Assembly (NCBI GenBank): GCA_013698305.1
Contig: JACCVC010000087.1
Location: forward strand, 1 to 5,934
Length of the DNA stretch: 5,934 nucleotides
Origin: Chloroflexia bacterium
GTDB taxonomy: Bacteria; Chloroflexota; Chloroflexia; Thermomicrobiales; UBA6265
Reading direction: 5' to 3'
Numbering within the stretch: position 1 is the stretch's first letter; every line of letters starts with the position of its first letter. This document shows, piece after piece, positions 1 through 5,773 of the stretch. The translations under genes and the position numbers were made by a program. The notes under the pieces are model-generated. The model had not been told where the DNA came from. It made no database searches and saw only the letters and a list, made by a program, of their open reading frames with translations.

Positions 1-95
1 TGCCAGTGATCCCATCCGAACCCGTGTTCCTCAAGGACATGATCGAACATGGTCATCAGCTCGTTGACCGCCGCTCGCGATGGCTCGCCCGTCAT
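1..95 (-). CDS. Unrecognised protein, N-terminal fragment (runs off left edge)
   Basis: An open frame reads leftwards out of the window from an ATG at 93-95. It gives 31 codons, beginning MTGEPSRAAVNELMTMFDHV and ending near GFGWDHW. The start is chosen because a purine-rich AAGGGGAA ribosome binding site lies just upstream at about 100-107. The frame stays open further back to another ATG at 150-152, but that one has no recognisable binding site. The visible part is probably helical and soluble, with no signal peptide or membrane segment. I do not recognise a family from so short a piece. It is divergent from the phosphatase gene at 432, so the gap between them should hold control signals for both. 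Confidence that it is a real gene is moderate. Confidence 0.45.
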   Translation of the reverse strand, partial: MTGEPSRAAVNELMTMFDHVLEEHGFGWDHW

Positions 96-431
96 GACGT
101 TCCCCTTCTGTGGCGTCAGATGCGCGCCTATGCTCCAGGTAACGCCGGACATCTGCAACTACAGCAAGTATGCGTGGAGAAGCGGAGAAAACCTGTCCGC
201 ATTCTTCACCAGCGGGCCCAGCGTGCTGAATACGAACCTCGCCCCGGCGGCGAGCGTATGATCGGTCGTAGGGTCAGTCCATCGAGGCCGGACTCCTGGC
301 ATTTCATGCAGTGGGAGCAGCCTTCGACGGCCGCCAGTGCGCTTCGCGGCTTCTTCCTTGATTTATCTGCTGGGTAGTGGTGAATTCTGCATTGGCGGAC
401 CGGCTGACGATGGCGGGAACGGAGAAATGAC
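96..431. other. Intergenic region, no convincing gene
   Basis: About 335 bases separate two divergent genes. Open frames cross it on both strands, but none has a convincing start, binding site or family resemblance, and their compositions look like chance frames. A GC-rich inverted repeat (CTCGCC, 5-base loop, GGCGAG) lies at 238-254 without a T-tract. A TTGATT hexamer at 358-363 could be a -35 for the phosphatase gene, but I see no good -10 at the right distance. Promoters for both flanking genes presumably lie here and could not be fixed. Confidence 0.5.
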
Positions 432-1019
432 ATGCAATTCCCTGACGGAAGAACCCTTGAGATCCGCCGCCATGCGAAACGCAACGCGCCCCTGGCGAAT
501 CTGACAAACGAGGGGATCGCCCGAGCGAAACAGACAAGCGCCTGCAATCGGGCGTACGCTCATGTCGTCACCAGCCCCATCCCGCGAGCAATTCAGACCG
601 CCGTCGCGATGGGGCATGGCGTCGGCGAGGAAGACTGGACCCTGGGATCAATGGGAGCGCTGGTCAGTGAATCGATCATCTTCGACGCCAGCTTTGCCTC
701 CATCCAGCACGCGATTCGGTCAAACCGGGCCGCGGGCCTCTATGCCGAGCTCCAGGCGCTTCAGCTTCGCCACCACCTGACTCAGGTCGAGCCCGGCGAA
801 TCTGTCCTGGTCGTCTCACACGGCGGCATCGCCGAGGCAGGAATCATCGGGTTGCTCCCGGATGTCGACCTGTCCCGGTTCGGCCCGTCGCTGGATTACT
901 GCGAAGGCGCGCGTCTGGAGTTTGTGGATGACCGCTGCACCCACATTCAGATTCTTCGCTTCGAAGGGGAACGGGAAGTCGAAGGTCCGGTTCTCGCCTG
1001 GCAATCCAACAGCGTTTGA
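432..1019 (+). CDS. Histidine phosphatase (phosphoglycerate mutase-like) family protein
   Basis: A 195-residue protein with the hallmarks of the histidine phosphatase superfamily (branch 1). These are an N-terminal R-H pair (RRHAKR, residues 12-17; His14 would be the phosphorylated nucleophile), a second arginine block (TSPIPRAIQTA, 47-57, Arg52) and the C-terminal VSHGG (129-133, His131). The first motif is RHA rather than the common RHG, a variation seen in this superfamily. Family members remove phosphate from small molecules or proteins; the substrate cannot be read from the sequence. There is no signal peptide or membrane segment, so it should be cytosolic. GGAG at 421-424, seven bases before the ATG, supports the start. 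The length is normal for single-domain members. It stands alone, 151 bases before the small membrane protein gene on the same strand. Family assignment is firm; specific function is unknown. Confidence 0.85.
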   Translation: MQFPDGRTLEIRRHAKRNAPLANLTNEGIARAKQTSACNRAYAHVVTSPIPRAIQTAVAMGHGVGEEDWTLGSMGALVSESIIFDASFASIQHAIRSNRAAGLYAELQALQLRHHLTQVEPGESVLVVSHGGIAEAGIIGLLPDVDLSRFGPSLDYCEGARLEFVDDRCTHIQILRFEGEREVEGPVLAWQSNSV

Positions 1020-1033
1020 TCCTGTCAGGATGA

Positions 1034-1079
1034 CGAGTGTGGAATGATTGGCATCAGTTTGGTGCGCAAGGCACACTCG
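1034..1079. repeat. 8-bp inverted repeat after the phosphatase gene
   Basis: CGAGTGTG at 1034-1041 is matched exactly by CACACTCG at 1072-1079, leaving a 30-base loop. It begins 15 bases after the phosphatase stop codon. It could form a stem in the transcript, but there is no T-tract after it, so it is not a standard intrinsic terminator. With such a long loop it may be chance. Confidence 0.35.
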
Positions 1080-1155
1080 ATACCACGCAGTGGCGCCTGC
1101 CGTGCCCTTGCTGAAGCAGATCCGATAGCTCCACGAGGACAACATCGGTATAGAC

Positions 1156-1161
1156 AAGGAG
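1156..1161 (+). promoter_or_regulatory. Ribosome binding site of the small membrane protein gene
   Basis: AAGGAG, a close match to the anti-Shine-Dalgarno complement, sits nine bases before the ATG at 1171. It is the strongest argument that this short frame is translated. Confidence 0.7.
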
Positions 1162-1170
1162 TGCTCACCC

Positions 1171-1398
1171 ATGAGCGACGTGACGAATTCAGACAAGAAC
1201 AAGGGCCAGGAAGGCTATTTCCGGGTCACCGACAACATCCCGGAGCAGACATGGTACTGGCTGGCGCTGGGATCGATTGGCTTGTCCGCAACACTCAAGT
1301 TGATGGACAAGGACCACTGGGCGCTGTTCGTCGGTCAATGGCCGCCGACGTTCCTCCTGTTCGGAATCTTCCATCGGGTGCTGCACCCCAGCAAGTAA
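1171..1398 (+). CDS. Small two-helix membrane protein of unknown function
   Basis: A 75-residue protein with a charged N-terminal tail (residues 1-27) and two hydrophobic segments, about 28-45 (WYWLALGSIGLSATLKLM) and 50-67 (from WALFVGQWPP to FGIF). The helices are joined by a tight charged turn, DKDH, and the protein ends in a short basic tail. The tryptophan- and proline-rich GQWPPTF at the start of helix 2 looks like a conserved core. From memory, short proteins of this build occur in Thermomicrobia-type Chloroflexota, where they are annotated as hypothetical; I cannot verify that here. The start has a strong AAGGAG binding site. The gene is on the same strand as the phosphatase but 151 bases away, so co-transcription is uncertain. 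It is convergent with the esterase. No function can be assigned. Confidence 0.75.
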   Translation: MSDVTNSDKNKGQEGYFRVTDNIPEQTWYWLALGSIGLSATLKLMDKDHWALFVGQWPPTFLLFGIFHRVLHPSK

Positions 1399-1544
1399 TT
1401 GATTCCTTGAAAGGTGAATCGGCGTCCCACGCGATCCGGTGATGGGGCGTCCTCTCAGGGTGCGTGCGGCATAACGCTGCCCGTGTCCGGGTCGAACCGG
1501 TTTGTAACGGCGCCAGGCATTATCCGCCCATAACGTGAGGAACG

Positions 1545-2687
1545 CTACATCCCGAAGGAGGATCGCAGGGCAGCCGCCGCTTCCTCGACCGCCTCGGCGG
1601 CCTTGTCGACCACCTGGCCCATCCCGAAGAACTCGTGCGTCACGCCTTCGTACAGGCTCCGGGTTACCGGCACACCGGCCGCTTCCAGCGCTTCGGCGTA
1701 GACCGTCCCCTGGCTCTGCAGCGGATCGATCTGCGCCTGGATCACCGTCGCGGGCGGCAGCCCACTCAGGTCCTCGGCCAGCAGCGGTGACGCGTACGGG
1801 TCCATCGCCGCCGACATGTCCGGCAGGTAGTACATGCCGAACCATTCCAGCGCGGCGGCGCTCAGCGGAGCCGCCGTCGCGAACTGCTCGATTGATTCCA
1901 GGGACTCACCCTCCGGCGCGAACGTCGCCACCGGGTACACCAGCAGTTGGTGGACCGGCATTGGTGTTCCTTCGATGCGGCTTCGCAGCGCCACCACCGT
2001 GGCCAGGTTGCCGCCGGCGCTCTCGCCACCGACCGCAACCCGCTCGGGATCGCCACCGATGGCGCCAGCCGCGCCAATGAAATACTGCGTTGCGGCGTAG
2101 GCGTCGTCAGCCGCCGTCGGGAACGGATTCTCCGGCGCCTGGCGATAGGCCACCGAGGCCACGAGGCAGCCGGTCGCGTTGGCAAGCGCCCGGCAGGATG
2201 CGTCATAGGTGTCGAGATTGGCGATCACGAAGCCGCCACCGTGGAAGTAGACCAGCACCGGCAGCAACTCATCACCGGCGTCCAGTGGGCGGTAGATGCG
2301 GGCCACCAGCTCGGTTCCGTCAAGCGCCGGGAACAGCGCATGGGAGATTGCACCGACTTCTTCCTGCGATGGCTCTCCTCGCTCCGTCAGAACAGCCTGA
2401 ACTGCGTTGGCGAATGATGGGAGATTTCGGCCAACCTGTGGTGTGACGTTGTTGAGAGCGGGCGCTTCGAAGGCAGCCAGCGCGTCGAGTACTTCCTGCA
2501 TCTGCGGGTCGACCGGCACGCCACCTGGCGCGGGTGACGCGATCGGCGTGGCGCCCTGGGCGAACGCCCGGCGTTGCGACGTGAACGCCGCCCCGGCAGC
2601 CAGCGCGGCGCCGCCGCCAAGCACCAGGCGACGGGATAGTGAATGGGAAAGATCGATGTTGGCGGCGTGAGTAGTAGAACGCGTCAT
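1545..2687 (-). CDS. Tat-exported alpha/beta hydrolase, HSL-type esterase/lipase
   Basis: A 380-residue hydrolase of the hormone-sensitive-lipase (family IV) type, expected to cleave short-chain carboxyl esters outside the cytoplasmic membrane. Residues 1-43 form a twin-arginine signal: SRRLVLG at 18-24, a hydrophobic Gly/Ala stretch, and an AFA-Q cleavage site after 43. A low-complexity linker, GATPIASPAPG, follows. Family motifs are the oxyanion-hole HGGGF (149-153), YRQAPENPFPTAADDAY (181-197, usually YRLAPE.PFPA..DD), and the nucleophile elbow GESAGGN with Ser223 (221-227). The acid is in DPLQSQG, Asp321, and the histidine in THEFFG, His351. The triad is complete. DPLQSQG departs from the usual DPLRDEG. 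The ATG at 2685-2687 is preferred over one at 2709-2711 because GGAGG (2698-2702) lies ten bases upstream of it and would fall inside the longer version. It is downstream of the ABC operon on the same strand, 138 bases away. Confidence 0.9.
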   Translation of the reverse strand: MTRSTTHAANIDLSHSLSRRLVLGGGAALAAGAAFTSQRRAFAQGATPIASPAPGGVPVDPQMQEVLDALAAFEAPALNNVTPQVGRNLPSFANAVQAVLTERGEPSQEEVGAISHALFPALDGTELVARIYRPLDAGDELLPVLVYFHGGGFVIANLDTYDASCRALANATGCLVASVAYRQAPENPFPTAADDAYAATQYFIGAAGAIGGDPERVAVGGESAGGNLATVVALRSRIEGTPMPVHQLLVYPVATFAPEGESLESIEQFATAAPLSAAALEWFGMYYLPDMSAAMDPYASPLLAEDLSGLPPATVIQAQIDPLQSQGTVYAEALEAAGVPVTRSLYEGVTHEFFGMGQVVDKAAEAVEEAAAALRSSFGM

Positions 2688-2697
2688 GTTTATGCAA

Positions 2698-2702
2698 CCT
2701 CC
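2698..2702 (-). promoter_or_regulatory. Ribosome binding site that fixes the esterase start
   Basis: GGAGG on the minus strand, ten bases upstream of the ATG at 2685-2687. It lies within the coding frame of the alternative upstream ATG at 2709-2711 and so argues for the shorter protein. The shorter form also places the twin arginines at a typical distance from the start. Confidence 0.75.
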
Positions 2703-2713
2703 ATTGCCCACGT

Positions 2714-2731
2714 GAGTTCAACCCTGAACTC
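2714..2731. promoter_or_regulatory. 18-bp perfect dyad upstream of the esterase gene (likely operator)
   Basis: GAGTTCA at 2714-2720 and TGAACTC at 2725-2731 are perfect inverted copies around ACCC. The dyad lies 11 bases upstream of the esterase ribosome binding site. It is also just downstream of a weak possible promoter on the minus strand (TTTACT at 2753-2758, 17 bp, TCTAGA at 2730-2735). A repressor site covering the transcription start is the natural reading; a short mRNA hairpin is the alternative. No cognate regulator is evident in the window unless PadR also acts here. Confidence 0.5.
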
Positions 2732-2825
2732 TAGAAAGGGGCGCTGGGGCACAGTAAAGCATGATGTGTGCCAGCCACCTTGCCGTGTGCTGAGAGTGTG
2801 CCTCTGGCTGTTCTCACCTACGTCC

Positions 2826-3569
2826 TCAGGTCTTCTTGCCCGCGATCCAGAACGTCGCCGCCGTCGCGATCACCGCCATCGCCGCCAGCAGGGCCAGGCT
2901 TATGCCATTCTGTCCTTCGCCGATCCATGGGTCCTGGAGCGCCCGCACCGCGAACGTGAGCGGAATCACATCGGACACAGACCGCATGCCACTGCTCATC
3001 ACATCTGGCGGCGGTCCGGCGCCGGAAAGAAGGAAGAACGGGAAGAACAGGATCATCCCGATGGCCTGCGCCGCTCGCGCATTTCGGGTGATCATCGCGA
3101 TCAGCAGCCCCAGAGCGAGGAACGCAAGCGCTCCGACCATGAACCCGACAAGCGCACCGAGTGGCTGTCCCGGCAGGTCTGCGCCGTAGATCAGCCGGCT
3201 GGCTATCACAAGGACGACGGAGCCGATCACCATCATGAGGAACCCGACGATCACCTGCGCAACCAGCACGCTCCACGTCGGGATCGAGGATGCCCGGAAT
3301 CGTCGGAGGATGCCGCGTTCGGCATACGCGGCGAGGTGAACCGGCAGGGCAATCATCCCGACTGCCCCGATGACGACGCCGATGTAGCTGGCCAGATAGT
3401 AGTCCCAGGGCGCCGCTCCCCGAAAATCGGCGTCGGCGTCCTCTATGGAGAATGACCCGCTGATGACGACGAGCGTGACAAGGGGGAAGACGAAGGTGAA
3501 GATCACCGCGAATGGCTCGCGCAGGAGCAACTTGAGCTCGATCCAGGTCAGTTTCGCCAACATGCTCAT
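2826..3569 (-). CDS. ABC-2 type transporter permease
   Basis: A 247-residue integral membrane protein with the ABC-2 permease architecture. About six hydrophobic segments are visible: roughly 20-40, 58-80, 99-124, 137-161, 166-184 and 222-243. After the second segment is a cytoplasmic ERGILRRFRASSIP stretch (84-97), matching the ERG..RR.RA..P signature typical of this family. Short PPPD-containing and charged loops follow segment 5. It would dimerise and form the pathway powered by the neighbouring ATPase, most likely as an exporter of drugs, lipids or natural products (DrrB-like); the substrate cannot be read. Its ATG at 3567-3569 overlaps the ATPase stop as ATGA, the usual sign of translational coupling, with AAGGA nine bases upstream inside the ATPase gene. 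I found no intrinsic terminator directly after it. Confidence 0.9.
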   Translation of the reverse strand: MSMLAKLTWIELKLLLREPFAVIFTFVFPLVTLVVISGSFSIEDADADFRGAAPWDYYLASYIGVVIGAVGMIALPVHLAAYAERGILRRFRASSIPTWSVLVAQVIVGFLMMVIGSVVLVIASRLIYGADLPGQPLGALVGFMVGALAFLALGLLIAMITRNARAAQAIGMILFFPFFLLSGAGPPPDVMSSGMRSVSDVIPLTFAVRALQDPWIGEGQNGISLALLAAMAVIATAATFWIAGKKT

Positions 3570-4483
3570 GCGCCCTCATCCTTTCGGTCAGACCCGATCA
3601 GGTTGAAGTAGATATCCTCGAGTGACGGCTGAACCGCGCGCAGATCGGCGGGAACGATGCCATGCGCGACAAGTTCCGAGGCCACCAGCGCCAGCACCGG
3701 TCCCGATCCTCGCACGTCGACCCGGGAGTGGTCTCGCGTGACCGAATCGACACCGTCGATGTCGTCCAGCCACGAGATATCCGCCGCGTCGGTGGTGAAC
3801 AGTACCTGCACCCCGGTCCCGCTGGTGGCGATCAGTTCCTGCGCGGTGCCGCTGGCGATCACGCGGCCACCGTTCACGATCGCGATCCGGTCACAGAGCG
3901 CCTCAGCTTCTTCCATGTAGTGCGTCACCAGCACGACGGTGGCGCCCCGCTCACGGATCGCGCGGATCAGGTCCCAGGCGATCCGTCTGGCGGCTGGGTC
4001 GAGTCCCTGCGTGAGCTCGTCGAGAAAGACGACCTCCGGCTCGTTGACCAGCGCCAGGGCGACGAACAGCCGCTGACGCTGCCCGCCAGAGAGGTTGGCA
4101 AAGGCGGCGTTCTTCTTGTCGGTCAAGCCCCACTGGTCCATCAGCAGCGTCCAGTCGGGGCCACTCTGGTCCACCGACGCAAACAGGTCGAGCGCCTCCC
4201 ACACCTTAATGCGGTCGGGAAGCGCGGATTCCTGGAGTTGCGAGCCGATCCGGCGCCGGAGCTGGCTCCGTTGCCGGATCGCGTCGAGCCCGAGCATCCT
4301 GATCGCGCCGCCGGTCGGCTCGCGCAGGCCCTGAATGCATTCGACTGTCGAGGTCTTGCCCGCCCCGTTGGGACCCAGGATCCCGAAGATCTCGCCCGCC
4401 TCGACGCTGAACGACACGTCGTCAACCGCGACGAAATCGCCATACTTCTTGTGCAGATGATCGACACGTATCACAGACGTCAT
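3566..4483 (-). CDS. ABC transporter ATP-binding protein (DrrA-like)
   Basis: A 305-residue ATPase subunit of an ABC-2 exporter. The nucleotide-binding domain has Walker A GPNGAGKT (37-44), a Q-loop near Gln84, signature LSGGQ (131-135), Walker B VVFLDE (151-156), a GLD D-loop (160-162) and the switch His188 in LVTHY. The segment after Walker B reads DELTQGLDP, where many relatives have DEPTxGLDP. Residues from about 215 form the C-terminal extension common in drug and lipid exporters, with the SLEDIYFNL motif near the end. It would hydrolyse ATP at the inner face of the membrane to drive the permease. The ATG at 4481-4483 is chosen, with a G-rich stretch upstream; an in-frame TTG at 4487-4489 is less likely. 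The promoter at 4599-4627 would drive it, with a leader of about 110 bases. Confidence 0.92.
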   Translation of the reverse strand: MTSVIRVDHLHKKYGDFVAVDDVSFSVEAGEIFGILGPNGAGKTSTVECIQGLREPTGGAIRMLGLDAIRQRSQLRRRIGSQLQESALPDRIKVWEALDLFASVDQSGPDWTLLMDQWGLTDKKNAAFANLSGGQRQRLFVALALVNEPEVVFLDELTQGLDPAARRIAWDLIRAIRERGATVVLVTHYMEEAEALCDRIAIVNGGRVIASGTAQELIATSGTGVQVLFTTDAADISWLDDIDGVDSVTRDHSRVDVRGSGPVLALVASELVAHGIVPADLRAVQPSLEDIYFNLIGSDRKDEGA

Positions 4484-4556
4484 GGTCAAACCCCCGCCGG
4501 GTAGGTGTGAAATACCAGAGCACTCGCCACGCGGCTATACTTGAGACCGGACGCTA

Positions 4557-4598
4557 ACGTTCCACATTGGACATTCCACATAGGACGTTCTACATTGG
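4557..4598. repeat. Six tandem 7-bp repeats (three 14-bp units) in the ABC leader
   Basis: Six consecutive heptamers read ACGTTCC, ACATTGG, ACATTCC, ACATAGG, ACGTTCT and ACATTGG, with no spacer. They pair into three 14-bp units, and each unit contains a partial dyad of the form TTCCA-CAT-TGGA. The array starts immediately downstream of the ABC operon -10 box and covers its expected transcription start. It could be a multi-site operator in which bound proteins sit in register on the helix, or a simple microrepeat. Repeated ACAT elements recall the half-sites known for PadR proteins, so PadR is the first candidate ligand. Confidence 0.7.
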
Positions 4599-4627
4599 AA
4601 TATATAGGTGACATGCGCGATTGTCAA
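4599..4627 (-). promoter_or_regulatory. Near-consensus sigma-70-type promoter of the ABC operon
   Basis: On the minus strand, TTGACA (4622-4627) is followed after exactly 17 bases by TATATT (4599-4604). This is a perfect -35 and a one-mismatch -10 at optimal spacing. Transcription would start near 4592 and run leftwards into the ATPase and permease genes. So strong an unregulated promoter would be costly for an exporter, which fits repression through the overlapping dyad and repeats. The TATATA at 4601-4606 could also serve as a -10 in the plus direction for the regulator gene, but no good -35 accompanies it. Confidence 0.75.
4609..4626. promoter_or_regulatory. TGACA-N8-TGTCA dyad over the ABC promoter (probable PadR operator)
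   Basis: TGACA (4609-4613) and TGTCA (4622-4626) are perfect inverted copies separated by eight bases. They overlap the -35 hexamer and the spacer of the ABC promoter, so a bound protein would block RNA polymerase. Described PadR operators have short inverted half-sites around an 8-base gap (ATGT-N8-ACAT), the same geometry with different half-site letters. The dyad lies 23 bases upstream of the regulator start codon, so autoregulation is also plausible. Confidence 0.55.
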
Positions 4628-4648
4628 CAGGGCAAGGATTATTCCTCG

Positions 4649-5233
4649 ATGGTCGACCAGAAAATCAACGCAACCGCGGCGTCGCTGCTGGGCTTCCTGC
4701 ACGAGCGGCCGATGTCGGGATGGGACCTGTACGCGACCGCGCGAGATCGTATCGGCAATTTCTGGTCGATCACCCAGAGCCAGGTCTATCGGGAGCTTTC
4801 AACGATGGCCGAAGCGGGCCTGATCGAAGCTGGCGAGCGGGGCCGTCGCGATCGCCAGCCATACACCATTACCGAGGCTGGCCGGGCCGCGTTTCATGCG
4901 TGGGTGATGCAGGTGCCGGGAGGAGAGACGATCCGCTTCCCGCTGTTGCTGACCATGCTGTTCGGCGAACACTTGCCGCCAGAGCGGCTCGCGAGCTTCC
5001 TGGCGGAGCATCGCGCCCAGCATGCGGCGCGGCTCGATCGGGACGAGCAGATGTATGCCTCGATACCGGAGGAGGCGCGGGAGCAATACCGGTTTCCGAT
5101 CGCCACCATGAAGTTCGGCATCGCCTACGAGCGAGCCGCCCTGGAGTGGTTCGATCAGCTGCCGGAGTCGATCCTGAATCCGTCGGTGAACCCGACCGTC
5201 GGCGGTCATCCGGATTCGTCGGTTTCCGGATGA
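4649..5233 (+). CDS. PadR-family transcriptional regulator
   Basis: A 194-residue DNA-binding protein of the PadR family with a Vir-like C-terminal half. Residues about 8-80 form the winged helix: SLLGFLHERPMSGWDLY, then FWSITQSQVYRELSTMAEAGLIE as recognition-helix region, then the wing and YTITEAGRAAF. The C-terminal part (about 90-180) is helical, with MKFGIAYERAALEWFDQL typical of the dimerisation segment. PadR proteins usually repress a neighbouring detoxification or efflux gene until a ligand binds, and the divergent ABC operon is the obvious target. The ATG at 4649 is chosen because AAGGA at 4634-4638 lies ten bases upstream; the longer in-frame version would start at a TTG at 4541 and run through the promoter and repeats. 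The last codons and the stop form one arm of a strong hairpin. Confidence 0.9.
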   Translation: MVDQKINATAASLLGFLHERPMSGWDLYATARDRIGNFWSITQSQVYRELSTMAEAGLIEAGERGRRDRQPYTITEAGRAAFHAWVMQVPGGETIRFPLLLTMLFGEHLPPERLASFLAEHRAQHAARLDRDEQMYASIPEEAREQYRFPIATMKFGIAYERAALEWFDQLPESILNPSVNPTVGGHPDSSVSG

Positions 5234-5239
5234 CCGCCG
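5200..5239. terminator. Perfect 15-bp stem hairpin spanning the padR-type gene stop
   Basis: Bases 5200-5214 and 5225-5239 are perfect inverted copies (the second arm begins TCCGGATGACC and contains the TGA at 5231-5233), with a 10-base loop. The stem is very GC-rich. Neither strand shows a T-tract after it, so it is not a textbook intrinsic terminator. It may still terminate or stabilise the 3' ends of both converging transcripts, or be a hairpin left by a mobile element. It lies between convergent genes, which is where a bidirectional terminator is expected. Confidence 0.65.
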
Positions 5240-5256
5240 CGTGATGATCGTGTGCG

Positions 5257-5712
5257 CTAACCGGCTGTGATCCCTGACAGTCGCGCCGTGCCAAGCCGCG
5301 AGAACAGCGCCAGTCCGCAATACCACTTGATCCGGTGGCGGGTCGCGTCCTTTTGCTCCAGCTCGCCGACCCGCTCGATCGTGATGCCACCGTGCTCCAG
5401 CCCCATCAGGCCCATTCCCTGCCCGAATTTCAGCGCCCAGATCGAGCTGGTGTTCGCGCCGGTTCCCTGCGTCTCAGTGTCAGGGACGAAGTCATCGACC
5501 ACGATCGGAATGCCGTCGTAGACCTCGACCTGCTGCCCGAACTGGTTGAGCGCGGTCTCGATCACCGATCCGCTGGTGCGCCGCAGGTCCTTGTCGTACT
5601 GGACACAATGATTGCCGCATTGCGTTGCGATGGACGGATCAGGATTGAAGCAGACGGGCCGACCACATCGATCCGGAACGGTACCTTCTTCCCTGACGAA
5701 TGAATAGAACAT
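5257..5712 (-). pseudogene. Phage-type major capsid protein, C-terminal fragment with probable frameshift
   Basis: The frame gives 151 codons. From LRRTSGSVIETALNQFG to the end it resembles the C-terminal part of HK97-fold phage major capsid proteins, including VYDGIPIVVDDFVPDTETQG, SSIWALKFGQG, GGITIERVGELEQKDATRHR and IKWYCGLALFS. Residues 1-43 of the frame (coding about 5584-5712) do not fit that family. In the next minus frame, 5586-5615 encodes AIIVSSTTRT, the sort of stretch expected just before LRRTSG. A shift of one base near 5586 would join the two, so the gene looks broken. It is also too short: whole capsid proteins of this kind usually have around 300 residues, and the missing half would lie to the right, where the transposase now begins. 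No other phage genes are seen. Family call from memory; no search was possible. Confidence 0.6.
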
Positions 5713-5737
5713 TTTCTGATCATTCGTTCTACTTTAG

Positions 5738-5754
5738 TACTACAGTTGTAGATA
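5738..5754. promoter_or_regulatory. TACA-N2-TGTA palindrome upstream of the transposase
   Basis: CTACAGTTGTAG at 5740-5751 has perfect five-base arms and a TACA-N2-TGTA core (5741-5750). That core is the pattern known for CopY/BlaI/MecI-type repressors. It lies 20 bases or more upstream of the possible transposase starts, in an AT-rich junction (about 5699-5757). No such repressor gene is present here. It may equally be part of the insertion sequence's left end. Confidence 0.35.
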
Positions 5755-5773
5755 TCAGCGTCCGAGTGGCATC

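Noticed and set aside
238..254. GC-rich hairpin as terminator in the left intergenic region
   Set aside because: There is no T-tract on either strand and no gene end next to it; short GC inverted repeats are frequent in this composition.
6..547. Overlapping open frames on both strands at the left end
   Set aside because: They have no convincing binding sites, overlap one another and the phosphatase start, and their arginine-, serine- and cysteine-rich translations look like chance frames in GC-rich DNA.
1480..1520. tRNA-like T-arm (CCGGTTCGACCCGG on the minus strand)
   Set aside because: The stem is only four pairs, and no matching acceptor, D or anticodon arms could be found around it.
2688..2711. 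Longer esterase start at the ATG at 2709-2711
   Set aside because: The good GGAGG binding site lies inside this extension, and the shorter protein gives a normal Tat signal length.
2643..3455. A 270-codon plus-strand frame opposite the permease
   Set aside because: It is antisense to a well-supported ABC-2 permease, and its translation is a charged, low-order mix of R, D, H and P with no family features.
3662..4504. A 280-codon plus-strand frame opposite the ATPase
   Set aside because: It lies wholly on the reverse of an ATPase gene with all canonical motifs, and has no domain of its own.
4557..4598. CRISPR array or plasmid-type iterons
   Set aside because: The units are only 7 or 14 bp with no spacers, and there is no replication or Cas gene nearby; the position fits a promoter control region.
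4541..4648. Upstream TTG start for the PadR gene
   Set aside because: The extension would translate through the repeats, the dyad and the divergent promoter, and the ATG at 4649 has a proper binding site.
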